Shown piece by piece: positions 50,537 through 59,879 of a stretch of 64,000 nt of DNA. Made by a program: the position numbers and the translations under genes. Under the pieces are notes generated by a model. The model made no database searches. It saw only the letters and a list, made by a program, of their open reading frames with translations, and was not told the DNA's origin. The stretch spans positions 186,001 to 250,000 of the forward strand of contig NZ_LXRG01000233.1 in the NCBI RefSeq assembly GCF_001651035.1. The letters are read 5' to 3'. The stretch's first letter is position 1, and each line of letters opens with the position of its first letter. Origin of the DNA: Halomonas sp. ALS9. Lineage in GTDB: Bacteria; Pseudomonadota; Gammaproteobacteria; Pseudomonadales; Halomonadaceae.

Positions 50537-51802
50537 TTATGAGTCGCTTTGGCCGGGTGTCTCTTCATTAATCGGGGTGGTGGGGAGCGGGCGCTCTCCC
50601 ACTTCCAGCGTCATTTCCATACGCTCTCCGCTACGTACGATGGTAAGCGGTAATGAGGTGCCGGGCGGAATAGAGGCAATTTCGCTCATTGTGGAGCGAG
50701 CATCCAAAATAGGCTGACCATCGACGGCGAGGAGTACATCGCCGGGTTCCAATCCTGCTTTAGCGGCGGGCCCGCCGCTGACGACGCCGGCGACAATCAC
50801 CCCTTGAGGTGTTTGCAGTCCAAAGGAGGCAGCCAGTTCCCTTGATAGCGCCTGCGCTTCAATGCCCAGCCAGCCACGAATCACTCGTCCTTGAGTGACC
50901 AGTTCATCCAGGATGCTGTGAGCAAGGTTGGCGGGAATGGCAAAGCCGATACCTTGGGAGCCACCGGAGCGTGAGAAAATAGCCGTGTTGATCCCCACCA
51001 TGGCGCCTTCAGGGTTAACCAGCGCACCGCCTGAATTGCCTGGATTGATAGCCGCATCTGTTTGAATAAAGTCTTCGTAGGCGTTTAGCCCTAAATGATT
51101 TCGCCCTGTGGCGCTAATGATGCCCATGGTGACCGTCTGGCCGACCCCGAATGGGTTGCCAATGGCGAGCGCTACGTCACCTACCGCTACGTCGGCTGAG
51201 TCTGTCAGTTCAATAACTGGCAAGTCATCCAGATTGATTCTCAGTACGGCTAAATCGCTTTCAGGGTCTGTGCCTATCACCTCCGCAAGGGTTTCGCGTC
51301 CGTCACGCAGGGCGACCTGGATTTCATCGGCGCCATTGATGACGTGGTGATTGGTCAGTACGTAGCCATCCTCGCTGACGATGACGCCAGAACCTAGACT
51401 AGAGAGCATGCGCTGGTGGGTAGTCGCATCATCGCCCTGATTATCAAAAAATTGCTGAAAAAATGGATCGGACATCAGCGGGTGCTGATCGCGCTCCACA
51501 ATACGCGAAGAGTAAATGTTAACTACCGCGGGGGCTGCTTGCTCCACCGCTCTTGCATAACTCACGGGGCCCTCGTTTCTAGATAGCGGCGCTGCCTGAT
51601 GAATTTCCGGCGCAGGCCGGTTGGGGCTGGGCTCCACCACTGCGGGGGGTGTAGATGTGACTGGGGCTGGGGCTTGAGGGGCTTGTGGCGTTGAGTCACG
51701 AAACGGGTTCGGCAACTGCTCGGGGAGCGCAAATAGGATCACTACAGCGAGCAGCACGCCAGTAATAGCAGGCCATAGGTAAGGCAGCACGTAGCGTCGC
51801 AT
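50537..51802 (-). CDS. degS: Membrane-anchored serine protease DegS/AlgW type
   Basis: A 421-residue S1C protease. One N-terminal membrane segment (about residues 9-26) and a Pro-rich linker (to about 75) precede the trypsin-like domain; the triad reads His153 (TNHHVI), Asp183 (SDLAVLRI) and Ser257 (NPGNSGGAL). Only one PDZ domain follows (GVIVAGVVSGGPAAKAGLEPGDVLLAVDG). The anchor plus a single PDZ points to DegS/AlgW, which senses misfolded outer-membrane proteins and cleaves the anti-sigma factor of sigma-E, rather than to DegP with two PDZ domains. The linker is longer than in E. coli DegS. Confidence 0.9.
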   Translation of the reverse strand: MRRYVLPYLWPAITGVLLAVVILFALPEQLPNPFRDSTPQAPQAPAPVTSTPPAVVEPSPNRPAPEIHQAAPLSRNEGPVSYARAVEQAAPAVVNIYSSRIVERDQHPLMSDPFFQQFFDNQGDDATTHQRMLSSLGSGVIVSEDGYVLTNHHVINGADEIQVALRDGRETLAEVIGTDPESDLAVLRINLDDLPVIELTDSADVAVGDVALAIGNPFGVGQTVTMGIISATGRNHLGLNAYEDFIQTDAAINPGNSGGALVNPEGAMVGINTAIFSRSGGSQGIGFAIPANLAHSILDELVTQGRVIRGWLGIEAQALSRELAASFGLQTPQGVIVAGVVSGGPAAKAGLEPGDVLLAVDGQPILDARSTMSEIASIPPGTSLPLTIVRSGERMEMTLEVGERPLPTTPINEETPGQSDS

Positions 51803-51930
51803 GCGATCAATTCCTTAACGGGTCAGTCTCACTGTTCGCGATAAAAAGCAGCGAGTTTTACAATCGTTTTATGGTAACACTTTCTTAGCAAGTACCTCAC
51901 GGGTGCAGTTAAATCAATAAAGGACTTAAT

Positions 51931-52692
51931 ATGATTCTTCGTGACCAATTAGTGGCAGCCTGTGACCATCAGTTACGTACGGCAGAATTTAAAGATTTTA
52001 CCATTAACGGTTTGCAGGTAGCCGGCAGCGAGCAGGTTAAGCGCATCATGACGGGGGTGACGGCTTGTCAGGCGCTATTGGATGAAGCGGTCGTTTGGCA
52101 GGCGGATATGGTGCTGGTGCATCATGGCTACTTTTGGAAAAACGAGCCCGTGGCGATTACCGGCATGAAGCAAAAGCGGATTAAAACGCTGCTTGACCAT
52201 GATATCAGCCTACTTGCGTATCACCTGCCCTTGGACGCTCATGCTGAGATGGGCAATAACGCGGAGCTGGGCCGACGCCTTGGGTGGAAAGTAGAGGGGT
52301 GTATTGATGGCGAGTTGGGGGAAGGGCTGTTGTGGTCAGGGCGTTTACCACAGGCACAGTCGATTAGCGGACTGGCAGCGCAAATAGCACAAACCTTGCA
52401 GCGTCAGCCTTTGGTTATTGAAGCCCCTCAGGTGGGTGATATCGAGCGCATCGCCTGGTGCACCGGTGGTGCACAGGACATGATAACTGCCGCCTTTGAA
52501 GCTGGCGCGCAGGTATTCGTATCGGGAGAGATATCCGAGCGAACCACTCATCTGGCTAGGGAGTTGGGCATCCACTATATCGCTGCCGGGCACCATGCCA
52601 CTGAGCGTTATGGAGTTCAGGCGCTGGGCGAGTGGTTAAGCGATGAATACGACGTTGAACACCGCTTTGTGGATATTGATAATCCGGCTTAG
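51931..52692 (+). CDS. Nif3-like dinuclear metal centre protein (YbgI family)
   Basis: A 253-residue Nif3/YbgI family protein with His/Asp/Glu positions typical of the dinuclear site: MVLVHHGYFWK near residue 66, HLPLDAHAEMGNNAELGRRLG near 98, and HYIAAGHHATERYG near 213. Some bacterial members act as GTP cyclohydrolase I-like enzymes or hydrolases in vitro, but the cellular role is not settled. The ATG follows AAAGGA. It is divergent from degS. Confidence 0.88.
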   Translation: MILRDQLVAACDHQLRTAEFKDFTINGLQVAGSEQVKRIMTGVTACQALLDEAVVWQADMVLVHHGYFWKNEPVAITGMKQKRIKTLLDHDISLLAYHLPLDAHAEMGNNAELGRRLGWKVEGCIDGELGEGLLWSGRLPQAQSISGLAAQIAQTLQRQPLVIEAPQVGDIERIAWCTGGAQDMITAAFEAGAQVFVSGEISERTTHLARELGIHYIAAGHHATERYGVQALGEWLSDEYDVEHRFVDIDNPA

Positions 52693-52747
52693 CATTTTGG
52701 GTCGCCCCGAACCGCTGACAACGGATGCCGGGGCTGATCAATCATTG

Positions 52748-53206
52748 TTAGTAGCGCGGTGGCTGGGGTGTCGCTGCCTCATTGCCTTTCAAGCCAAAGT
52801 CTTCAGACAGCGTCCCGCTCTTACCATCCGCATAGTCGCGGGGCGTAGCAGGTGGCGGGGTGTCCACTGTTGTCTGTTGCTCTTGGGCTGAATCGATGTT
52901 CGAAAGATCGAGGCTGGGTTGAATGACCGCATCGCGAATATTCCACTCCGCTGCGTCCTCTTTGAGCTGAAGCTCAAGCTGATTGGCTTCATCACGAATA
53001 TTGCTTAGACGTTGATAAATGCCCGTTAAATGGCTGCCCACGCTGCTCTTCATCTCAGCAATCTGGTGCTCGCGTTCGAGTAGCTTTTGGCGCATGGAAG
53101 AGGCTTCGCGCTGGCTTTTGCTTAACAGCCGGTAAGCGACCGCTCCAACGATCAGGCCGACAATAAACCCGATAATGGCAAACGTTAATGGTGAGCTCGC
53201 GTCCAC
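52748..53206 (-). CDS. zapG: YhcB/ZapG family membrane protein (DUF1043)
   Basis: A 152-residue protein with one N-terminal membrane segment (about residues 6-25, LTFAIIGFIVGLIVGAVAYRLL) followed by a coiled coil and a disordered Pro/Thr/Ser-rich tail. This is the YhcB/ZapG layout; the E. coli member links cell division and envelope growth. The start is GTG at 53206 with AGGGAG upstream; a longer frame upstream has no ribosome site. It diverges from zapE. Confidence 0.85.
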   Translation of the reverse strand: MDASSPLTFAIIGFIVGLIVGAVAYRLLSKSQREASSMRQKLLEREHQIAEMKSSVGSHLTGIYQRLSNIRDEANQLELQLKEDAAEWNIRDAVIQPSLDLSNIDSAQEQQTTVDTPPPATPRDYADGKSGTLSEDFGLKGNEAATPQPPRY

Positions 53207-53414
53207 AGTGTTCTCCCTGGCGCCTTGAATATAACAGTTAGGCTGCATTAGCTAGCAGCTTAAGAATCGAACAGGCTGCTATTATAGGCGTCAGTCAGCG
53301 GGTTGGGTCAATCCACTCATGCGCTTGGATGCCTCTACAGGTATAATCACAGCCTTCTTAAGGCTGCCAGTGGTTGTGCTGGCTGCTGCCTTATATGCTG
53401 TGGGAGGCGAGTGC

Positions 53415-54599
53415 ATGTCATCAACATCTGCGGGTGGGGCAGCGATAAAAACGCGCCCTGCATCGCCTATAGAGCGCTATCGTGCGGACTTAGAGCGCGA
53501 TGATTTTCAATATGATGCCGCTCAGGAGTTGGCGGTAAAGCATCTTCAGCGGCTTTACGATGAGCTCGTCGCCGCGCCAACAACCGCCCCGAAAGCTCTG
53601 GTCGCCAATAAAGGCCTAAAAGCTAAGATGGCTGGCTTTATGGGCAAGAAAACCTCATCGCGCGATGGGCCTGCCTTGCCTCACGTTAAGGGACTCTACT
53701 TTTGGGGTGGGGTAGGGCGTGGCAAAACTTACCTAGTCGATACCTTTTATGAAGCCTTGCCCTTTCCCGACAAAATGCGTACCCATTTTCATCGCTTTAT
53801 GCAGCGGGTTCATAACGAACTAACCCACTATAAGGGTGAAAAGAATCCACTCACGCTAATCGCCGGTAAATTTGCCACTGAGGCGCGGGTTATTTGCTTT
53901 GATGAGTTTTTTGTCAAAGATATTACTGATGCAATGATTCTCGCCAATTTGCTGGAAGCGCTGTTCGAGCGTGGAGTGGTGCTGGTAGCAACCTCAAACA
54001 TTGTGCCTGATGATTTATACAAAGATGGTCTGCAGCGGGCGCGCTTTTTGCCGGCTATCGAGCTTGTGAACCGCCACTGTGAAGTGGTTAATGTCGACTC
54101 TGGGGTTGACTATCGACTGCGCGCCTTGGAGCGAGCCGCTATTTTTTACTCACCGCTGGATGCGGCCGCTGAGCGTGAGCTTTCGCGCAGTTTTCGGGAG
54201 ATCGCCGGGCATGAAGGGGAGTCAGAGGCATCGTTAGAGGTAAATCACCGCGTACTGAGAACTCGTCGATTGCACGATGACGTTGCTTGGTTTGAATTTC
54301 TTGAGCTCTGCGATGGGCCGCGTAGTCAAAACGATTATATTGAGCTGGCTCGAGAGTTCCATACGGTCTTGGTTTCCAATGTGAGGCGTATGGACGCCAA
54401 GCAGGATGACCAAGCGCGGCGTTTTATTAATATGGTCGATGAGTTTTATGACCGCGGCGTGAAGCTGCTAATGTCTGCGGAAGCGCCCATTGAAGAGCTT
54501 TATAGCGATGGCAAGCTGACGTTCGAGTTCCAACGTACTCTTTCTCGTCTGCAGGAGATGCAGTCGAAGGAGTACTTGGCGCTGGCGCATAAACCCTAG
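53415..54599 (+). CDS. zapE: Cell division ATPase ZapE (AFG1 family)
   Basis: A 394-residue AFG1-like ATPase. In E. coli it associates with the Z-ring under stress. Walker A GGVGRGKTYLVD is near residue 96, VICFDEFFVKDITDAMIL (Walker B) near 160, and ATSNIVPDDLYKDGLQRARFLPAI follows. The ATG at 53415 follows GGAGG with ideal spacing; a possible start 32 codons upstream would add a hydrophobic stretch not found in this soluble family. Confidence 0.92.
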   Translation: MSSTSAGGAAIKTRPASPIERYRADLERDDFQYDAAQELAVKHLQRLYDELVAAPTTAPKALVANKGLKAKMAGFMGKKTSSRDGPALPHVKGLYFWGGVGRGKTYLVDTFYEALPFPDKMRTHFHRFMQRVHNELTHYKGEKNPLTLIAGKFATEARVICFDEFFVKDITDAMILANLLEALFERGVVLVATSNIVPDDLYKDGLQRARFLPAIELVNRHCEVVNVDSGVDYRLRALERAAIFYSPLDAAAERELSRSFREIAGHEGESEASLEVNHRVLRTRRLHDDVAWFEFLELCDGPRSQNDYIELAREFHTVLVSNVRRMDAKQDDQARRFINMVDEFYDRGVKLLMSAEAPIEELYSDGKLTFEFQRTLSRLQEMQSKEYLALAHKP

Positions 54600-54641
54600 G
54601 GCCAAGCGCGCGTCGGCCAAGTGAAAAAGTCACGAAACGGC

Positions 54642-54670
54642 TTAACTTGTCAGTAGCCTTGCTGTAGAAT
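54642..54670 (+). promoter_or_regulatory. Candidate sigma-70 promoter for rplM-rpsI
   Basis: A -35-like TTAACT (54642-54647) and a -10 TAGAAT (54665-54670) are 17 bases apart, with the start expected near 54677. That leaves a leader of about 105 bases before rplM, long enough for the autoregulation by L13 known in E. coli. Visual match only. Confidence 0.55.
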
Positions 54671-54782
54671 GCTGCCTCGCTGCATGTTGCTGGCGTAAAC
54701 CAGCAACCAAAAAGAATAGGGATGGTGCTTCGTCGTGTACCGGCGTAAGTCACCCAATACATTTAATCTGGTGATTTCATCC

Positions 54783-55211
54783 ATGAAGACGTTCAGTGCT
54801 AAGCCGCAGTCCGTCCAGCGCGACTGGTATGTAGTCGACGCTACGGACAAAACGCTCGGTCGTCTGGCAACCGAGATTGCTCGCCGCCTACGTGGCAAGC
54901 ATAAGCCCGAATTTACGCCTCACGTTGATACTGGCGACTATATCGTCGTGATCAATGCAGAGAAAGTCCATGTAACCGGTAATAAGGCGAAGGCTAAAAC
55001 CTACTACCGCCACACTGGTTATCCGGGCGGTCTGCGCTCTATGACATTCGACAAAATGCTTGATCATGCGCCCGAGCGTATCATTGAGTCTGCCGTTAAA
55101 GGCATGTTGCCGAAAGGTCCTTTGGGCCGTGCCATGTACACTAAGTTGAAAGTGTACGCTGGCGCCGAGCATCCGCATGCTGCCCAACAGCCGCTTGAAC
55201 TGAACCTCTGA
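54783..55211 (+). CDS. rplM: 50S ribosomal protein L13
   Basis: A 142-residue ribosomal protein, with the family features MKTFSAKPQSVQRDWYVVDA, GDYIVVINAEKVHVTGNKAKAKTYY and AVKGMLPKGPLGR. The ATG at 54783 gives the exact family length; a frame 16 codons longer upstream is not supported. It lies 13 bp before rpsI in the universal L13-S9 operon. Confidence 0.97.
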   Translation: MKTFSAKPQSVQRDWYVVDATDKTLGRLATEIARRLRGKHKPEFTPHVDTGDYIVVINAEKVHVTGNKAKAKTYYRHTGYPGGLRSMTFDKMLDHAPERIIESAVKGMLPKGPLGRAMYTKLKVYAGAEHPHAAQQPLELNL

Positions 55212-55224
55212 GGAAATCTTCGCC

Positions 55225-55614
55225 ATGACACAGCAGTATTACGGTACCGGGCGCCGCAAGACTTCCACCGCTCGCGTGTTTATGAAGCCGGGCTCTGGCA
55301 AAATCACGGTCAATAACCAAGACCTAGACCTCTACTTTGGTCGCGTTACTGGTCGTATGGTTGTTCGCCAGCCGCTTGAGTTGACTGAAACCCTCAACCA
55401 GTTCGACATCTTCGTGACAGTCGCTGGCGGTGGTGGTTCCTCTCAAGCAGGCGCTATTCGTCACGGTATTACCCGTGCCCTGATGAACTACAACGAAGAT
55501 CTGCGTCCTTCGCTACGTGCCGCTGGTTACGTAACGCGTGATGCACGTCAAGTTGAGCGTAAGAAAGTCGGCCTGCGCAAAGCACGTCGTCGTCCGCAGT
55601 TCTCTAAGCGTTAA
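55225..55614 (+). CDS. rpsI: 30S ribosomal protein S9
   Basis: A 129-residue ribosomal protein. It starts TQQYYGTGRRKTSTARVFMKPGSGKI and ends with the basic tail VGLRKARRRPQFSKR that reaches the decoding centre. The ATG follows GAGGAAA. A strong terminator follows. Confidence 0.97.
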   Translation: MTQQYYGTGRRKTSTARVFMKPGSGKITVNNQDLDLYFGRVTGRMVVRQPLELTETLNQFDIFVTVAGGGGSSQAGAIRHGITRALMNYNEDLRPSLRAAGYVTRDARQVERKKVGLRKARRRPQFSKR

Positions 55615-55631
55615 ACTATACGCTATGCGGC

Positions 55632-55664
55632 AAAACGCCCAGGTCATCGACCTGGGCGTTTTTT
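55632..55664 (+). terminator. Rho-independent terminator after rpsI
   Basis: Stem AAAACGCCCAGGTC / GACCTGGGCGTTTT with a 3-base loop and a following T-run. It lies 17 bp after the rpsI stop and separates ribosomal genes from the bc1 operon. Confidence 0.93.
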
Positions 55665-55821
55665 ATTGGAATATCAAAAAATTATATTGCTTGTACCACT
55701 ATGGTCACGAGCGGTTGTTCTTGTGCACAGCGCTTTGTTTTTTTACCATAGAGCGTAATTAATATTCGTCGTCGCAGACACCTTTGCGGCGGAACGGGTA
55801 AGCTGATGGGAGAAACCTGAA

Positions 55822-56421
55822 ATGGCAGATAACGGCGTAAACAAAGGCCGACGCCGTTTCCTCGTAGGCGCCACCTCCGTAGTGGGTGCGGTAGGTGCTG
55901 TCGGGGTTGCGGTTCCCTTTGTGGCTTCTTGGCAGCCTAGTGCCAGGGCAAGAGCGGCGGGTGCTCCCGTTCAAGCAGATATATCTAAGCTTGAACCTGG
56001 GGAGCGGATGACCGTCGAATGGCGTGGGCGTCCGATTTGGATCATCAATCGCACACCTGAAATGATCGAGCGCACTGAGTCGCTCGGTGAGGGAGTGCTG
56101 GCTGACCCAGAATCAACAGTGCCGCAGCAACCTGCTTATATCGAAGGCCACATGCGTTCTATCAGGCCTGAGATTGGGGTGTTGATTGGTATCTGTACGC
56201 ATTTGGGCTGTTCGCCGCTCTTTCGTCCGGAGCCCGACGCTGAGGGTGTTGGCGTTGATAACTGGCCGGGTGGTTTCTTCTGTCCTTGCCATGGTTCTCG
56301 CTTTGACTTGGCTGGTCGCGTGTTCAGCAACGTCCCCGCGCCTACCAATCTTGAAGTGCCACCCTACCGCTTTGAAAATGATGACATCATTATCATCGGC
56401 GAAGATGAGGAGACTGCCTAA
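55822..56421 (+). CDS. petA: Ubiquinol-cytochrome c reductase Rieske iron-sulfur subunit
   Basis: A 199-residue Rieske [2Fe-2S] protein of the cytochrome bc1 complex. The N-terminal twin-arginine-type anchor reads RRRFLVGATSVVGAVGAVGVAVPF, as is usual for Rieske proteins exported folded. Cluster boxes CTHLGC (residues 125-130) and CPCHGS (154-159) are complete. The ATG follows GGGAGAAA. Its stop overlaps the petB ATG by one base. Confidence 0.97.
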   Translation: MADNGVNKGRRRFLVGATSVVGAVGAVGVAVPFVASWQPSARARAAGAPVQADISKLEPGERMTVEWRGRPIWIINRTPEMIERTESLGEGVLADPESTVPQQPAYIEGHMRSIRPEIGVLIGICTHLGCSPLFRPEPDAEGVGVDNWPGGFFCPCHGSRFDLAGRVFSNVPAPTNLEVPPYRFENDDIIIIGEDEETA

Positions 56422-57680
56422 TGGGTAATCCGAATAAAGCCAAGGCGGAAAAGGGCATCATGCGTTGGGTGGATGACCGCTTCCCTGCTACTCAGATGTG
56501 GCAAGAGCACCTCTCTAAATATTACGCGCCGAAAAACTTCAACTTTTGGTACTTCTTTGGCTCGTTAGCGCTACTGGCGCTGGTTAACCAAATCCTGACC
56601 GGGGTGTGGTTGACGATGAGCTTTAACCCCTCTGCCGAAGGCGCGTTCGATTCCGTCGAATATATAATGCGTGATGTGGAGTGGGGGTGGCTCATCCGCT
56701 ATATGCACACCACCGGTGCCTCTGCCTTCTTCCTTGTCGTCTATCTGCATATGTTTCGTGGCCTTTTATATGGTTCTTACAAAGCACCCCGCGAGCTAGT
56801 GTGGGTCTTTGGTATGACTATTTATCTGGTGCTTATGGCGGAAGCCTTTATGGGTTACCTGCTGCCGTGGGGGCAAATGTCCTACTGGGGTGCGCAGGTT
56901 ATTATCTCGCTTTTTTCGGCTATCCCCGCTATCGGCCCCGATCTGGCGCAGTGGGTGCGTGGTGACTTCCTGATTTCAGGCATTACCCTAAACCGATTCT
57001 TTGCGCTACATGTGGTCGCATTGCCGATCGTTATTCTGGCGCTCGTTGTTCTGCACATCATTGCCCTGCATGAGGTGGGTTCCAATAACCCAGACGGCAT
57101 TGATATTAAGCAGAAGAAAGATGAAGCCGGTATACCGTTGGACGGAATCCCTTTCCACCCCTACTACACGGTGAAAGACCTTGTAGGCGTGGCAGTCTTC
57201 CTGTTTGTTTTCTGTGTAGTGGTGTTCTACTTCCCAGAAGGCGGCGGCTACTTTATTGAAAAGCCCAACTTTGATCCGGCGAACCCGCTGCAGACGCCCG
57301 ACCACATTGCGCCCGTTTGGTATATGACGCCGTTTTATGCCATCTTGCGCGCAATAACCTTCTCGGTGTTTGGCTTAGACGCTAAGTTCCTGGGGGTTAT
57401 CTTTATGGGCGCGGCGATTGCCATACTGTTTGTTCTGCCCTGGTTGGATCGCAGTCCGGTGCGCTCTATGCGTTACAAAGGCTGGATGTCGAAAGTGATG
57501 CTGCTGCTGTTTGCCATCAGCTTTGTCATTCTGGGTGTGTTGGGTGTGCTGCCATCGACAGAGGGTAGGACGCTTCTAGCTCAGGCGTGCACCGTGATTT
57601 ATTTCGCCTTCTTTGTCTTGATGCCGTTCTACACCAAGCTGGAGAAGACTAAACCCGTTCCGGAAAGGGTGACTGGCTAA
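56421..57680 (+). CDS. petB: Cytochrome b of the bc1 complex
   Basis: A 419-residue membrane subunit that holds the two b hemes and the quinol sites. Conserved regions include IRYMHTTGASAFFLVVYLHMFRGLLYGSYK (first heme His pair), GYLLPWGQMSYWGAQVI, and PEGGGYF-like segments; the PEWYxxPFYAILR signature appears as PVWYMTPFYAILR. About eight to nine membrane helices. It shares one base with petA and one with petC. Confidence 0.97.
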   Translation: MGNPNKAKAEKGIMRWVDDRFPATQMWQEHLSKYYAPKNFNFWYFFGSLALLALVNQILTGVWLTMSFNPSAEGAFDSVEYIMRDVEWGWLIRYMHTTGASAFFLVVYLHMFRGLLYGSYKAPRELVWVFGMTIYLVLMAEAFMGYLLPWGQMSYWGAQVIISLFSAIPAIGPDLAQWVRGDFLISGITLNRFFALHVVALPIVILALVVLHIIALHEVGSNNPDGIDIKQKKDEAGIPLDGIPFHPYYTVKDLVGVAVFLFVFCVVVFYFPEGGGYFIEKPNFDPANPLQTPDHIAPVWYMTPFYAILRAITFSVFGLDAKFLGVIFMGAAIAILFVLPWLDRSPVRSMRYKGWMSKVMLLLFAISFVILGVLGVLPSTEGRTLLAQACTVIYFAFFVLMPFYTKLEKTKPVPERVTG

Positions 57681-58447
57681 TGAAAAAGTATCTATTTGGA
57701 CTCCTTTTCGCTTTAGTGCCAGTAACCGCGATGGCTGCAGGAGGCGCAAGCGTGCCTCACTCGATGGATCCTGATCTGCACGATCAAGCCTCGCTGCAAA
57801 ATGGCATGAAGCTCTATGTTAACTACTGCATGGGCTGCCACTCGCTTAAGTACCAGCGCTTTGCCCGTGCGGCTGAGGATTTGGGCATGCCTCAGGATCT
57901 GGTTGAAGAGAATCTGATCTTCTCACCTGATTTGGCTTATAACGATCAGATGCATAACGCCATGAACAGTGGTGATGCAGAGAGTTGGTTCGGTGCGCCA
58001 CCGCCCGACCTGTCGCTTAAAACGCGTGTGCGTGGAACCGATTGGATCTACTCTTACCTGCTTGGTTTCTACAAGGATCCTAGCCGTCCCACAGGCGTTA
58101 ACAACACAGTGTTTGACTTGGTAGCGATGCCAAACGTGTTGGAGCCTCTGCAGGGCGTGCAAGAGCTGGTGTGTGCTGAAACAGACCATCCGGTTGCGGG
58201 CCAAGAGCCGGATGCGTTGTCTGGTAAGTATCAGTCTTGTGATGTGCTGCAAGTGACTGAGCCGGGTGAGCTCGAACCTGCTGAGTTTGAGGAAGCGATG
58301 TATGATCTTACTAACTTCCTGGCTTATGTAGGCGAGCCCTCCAAGCTCCAGGCCCAGGCGCTGGCGCCTAAAGTACTGATCTTTATTTTTATTTTTGGTG
58401 TGATTGCTTACCTGCTCAAGCGTGAGTACTGGCGAGACATCCACTAA
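57680..58447 (+). CDS. petC: Cytochrome c1 of the bc1 complex
   Basis: A 255-residue periplasm-facing subunit. A signal peptide ends near AMAA (residue 19). The covalent heme site is CMGCH from Cys50, and a C-terminal membrane anchor (VLIFIFIFGVIAYLL) lies near residues 230-246. It passes electrons from the Rieske centre to cytochrome c. It ends the petABC operon ahead of a terminator. Confidence 0.96.
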   Translation: MKKYLFGLLFALVPVTAMAAGGASVPHSMDPDLHDQASLQNGMKLYVNYCMGCHSLKYQRFARAAEDLGMPQDLVEENLIFSPDLAYNDQMHNAMNSGDAESWFGAPPPDLSLKTRVRGTDWIYSYLLGFYKDPSRPTGVNNTVFDLVAMPNVLEPLQGVQELVCAETDHPVAGQEPDALSGKYQSCDVLQVTEPGELEPAEFEEAMYDLTNFLAYVGEPSKLQAQALAPKVLIFIFIFGVIAYLLKREYWRDIH

Positions 58448-58471
58448 TTAGCGGTAGCTGATGATCAGTAG

Positions 58472-58499
58472 GGCGCACGGCGTAAGCCGTGCGCCTTTT
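58472..58499 (+). terminator. Rho-independent terminator after petC
   Basis: A perfect 10-bp stem, GGCGCACGGC / GCCGTGCGCC, with loop GTAA and a TTTT tail, 25 bp after the petC stop. Confidence 0.92.
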
Positions 58500-58596
58500 G
58501 CTTGTCGGCGTGGCAATAAAGCAAAGCAAGCTAGCTTCCCCTAAGGTAGCGCTGGCGTGTTATTATCCAAGATTGTTTTGATGTGAGGATGCTTTC

Positions 58597-59223
58597 ATGG
58601 GTGTTGTGGCCAAGCGGTCGTCGATGATCTTTTACTCAGGTAGTGATGATCATTTCAGTCATCGTGTGCGCATTGTGTTGGCCGAGAAGGGGGTTGCCGT
58701 CGATATTGTCGACGTGCTCGATGAAAAACCACCCGAAGAGCTGGCAGACCTCAACCCGTACAACAGCGTGCCGACGCTGTTAGATCGTGACTTGGTGTTA
58801 TATGAATCTAAGGTCATGATGGAGTACTTGGATGAGCGTTTCCCGCATCCTCCGCTGTTGCCTGTTTATCCAGTAGCGCGCGCGCAAAGCCGCCTATGGA
58901 TGCACCGCATTGAGCGCGAGTGGTGCCCGATGGTTGATTTAATCCGCAGCGGTGGAAAGAAAGAGGCGGATAAGGCGCGTAAAGAGCTACGTGAGAGCCT
59001 GATTGGTATATCGCCGATTTTTGAGGATATGCCTTACTTCATGAGCGAAGAGTTTACGCTGGTGGATTGCTGTTTGGCGCCTGTCTTATGGCGTTTGCCG
59101 GAACTCAACATCGAGTTGCCTGAAAAACAGGTCAAGCCGCTGCTGTCCTACATGTCGCGAGTATTCGAGCGTGAAGCGTTTAAGGCATCTTTAAGTGAGC
59201 GTGAAAAAGAGATGCGCGCTTGA
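58597..59223 (+). CDS. sspA: Stringent starvation protein A
   Basis: A 208-residue glutathione-S-transferase-fold protein that binds RNA polymerase and affects stationary-phase and acid-stress transcription. The N-terminal thioredoxin-like part has SMIFYSGSDDHFSHRVRIVLAEKGV and NPYNSVPTLLDRDLVLYES; catalytic GST residues are not expected to function. The ATG follows GTGAGGATG. It precedes sspB by 66 bp as in most gammaproteobacteria. Confidence 0.95.
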   Translation: MGVVAKRSSMIFYSGSDDHFSHRVRIVLAEKGVAVDIVDVLDEKPPEELADLNPYNSVPTLLDRDLVLYESKVMMEYLDERFPHPPLLPVYPVARAQSRLWMHRIEREWCPMVDLIRSGGKKEADKARKELRESLIGISPIFEDMPYFMSEEFTLVDCCLAPVLWRLPELNIELPEKQVKPLLSYMSRVFEREAFKASLSEREKEMRA

Positions 59224-59289
59224 ATTCATTCGGCTCCTTTGTGCGTGATGAGGGCAGGGAGCCTTTCTTGTAAGGAGGAGGGAGTCTAG

Positions 59290-59796
59290 ATGAAATCGAG
59301 TCGCCCCTATCTCGCCCGAGCACTCTATGAGTGGTTGTTGGACAATGAGTTGACGCCTTACCTAGTCGTTGACGCTACCTTGCCAGGTGTTGAGGTGCCG
59401 CGCCAGTTTGTTCAGAACGGACAGATCGTTTTGAACGTAGCGCCGACTGCTGTGCGTGATCTCTTTATGGAGAACCAGGCGATTGGCTTTAATGCTCGCT
59501 TTGGCGGACAACCTATGCAGGTGATGATACCGACCGAGGCCTTAATCGCTATCTATGCCCGAGAAAATGGCGCAGGAATGGTCTTTGGTCATGAGCCTGA
59601 ACTGGGTGAGGATACCGAGTCTTTTGGCGATATTGAGGATGAGGCGAAGCCCTCTACCAAGCCTGAGTTGTCGGTGACTGAGCCTGTTGCAGAAAGCCCT
59701 GGCAGTGATTCTAGTGCTTCAAGCGAGGACGCTGATAAAGAGTCTCAAGCAAAGAGCAAAGCGAAGAAAAAGCCCACCCTGCGGGTAGTTAAATAA
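59290..59796 (+). CDS. sspB: ClpXP protease specificity-enhancing factor SspB
   Basis: A 168-residue adaptor that hands ssrA-tagged proteins to ClpXP. The substrate-binding domain (RPYLARALYEWLLDNELTPYLVVDA ... RFGGQPMQVMIPTEALIAIYARENG) spans residues 4-98. A long acidic, Ser-rich linker leads to LRVVK at the C-terminus, the ClpX-docking motif. The ATG follows AAGGAGG. Confidence 0.95.
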   Translation: MKSSRPYLARALYEWLLDNELTPYLVVDATLPGVEVPRQFVQNGQIVLNVAPTAVRDLFMENQAIGFNARFGGQPMQVMIPTEALIAIYARENGAGMVFGHEPELGEDTESFGDIEDEAKPSTKPELSVTEPVAESPGSDSSASSEDADKESQAKSKAKKKPTLRVVK

Positions 59797-59820
59797 CACC
59801 CAGGGAGAGCCGAGCCGCAC

Positions 59821-59853
59821 AAAAAAGCCTCGCTTAATAAGCGAGGCTTTTTT
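59821..59853. terminator. Bidirectional terminator between sspB and dolP
   Basis: Inverted repeat AAAAAAGCCTCGCTT / AAGCGAGGCTTTTTT with a 3-base loop. The A/T flanks give a T-run on both strands. It lies between convergent sspB and dolP. Confidence 0.93.
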
Positions 59854-59879
59854 GTGGCTTTTAGAAGGCGCTGAGACGT

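Noticed and set aside
52704..52734. GCCCCG/CGGGGC inverted repeat between the Nif3-like gene and yhcB as a terminator
   Set aside because: Only 6 bp of stem around a 19-base loop and no T-run on either strand.
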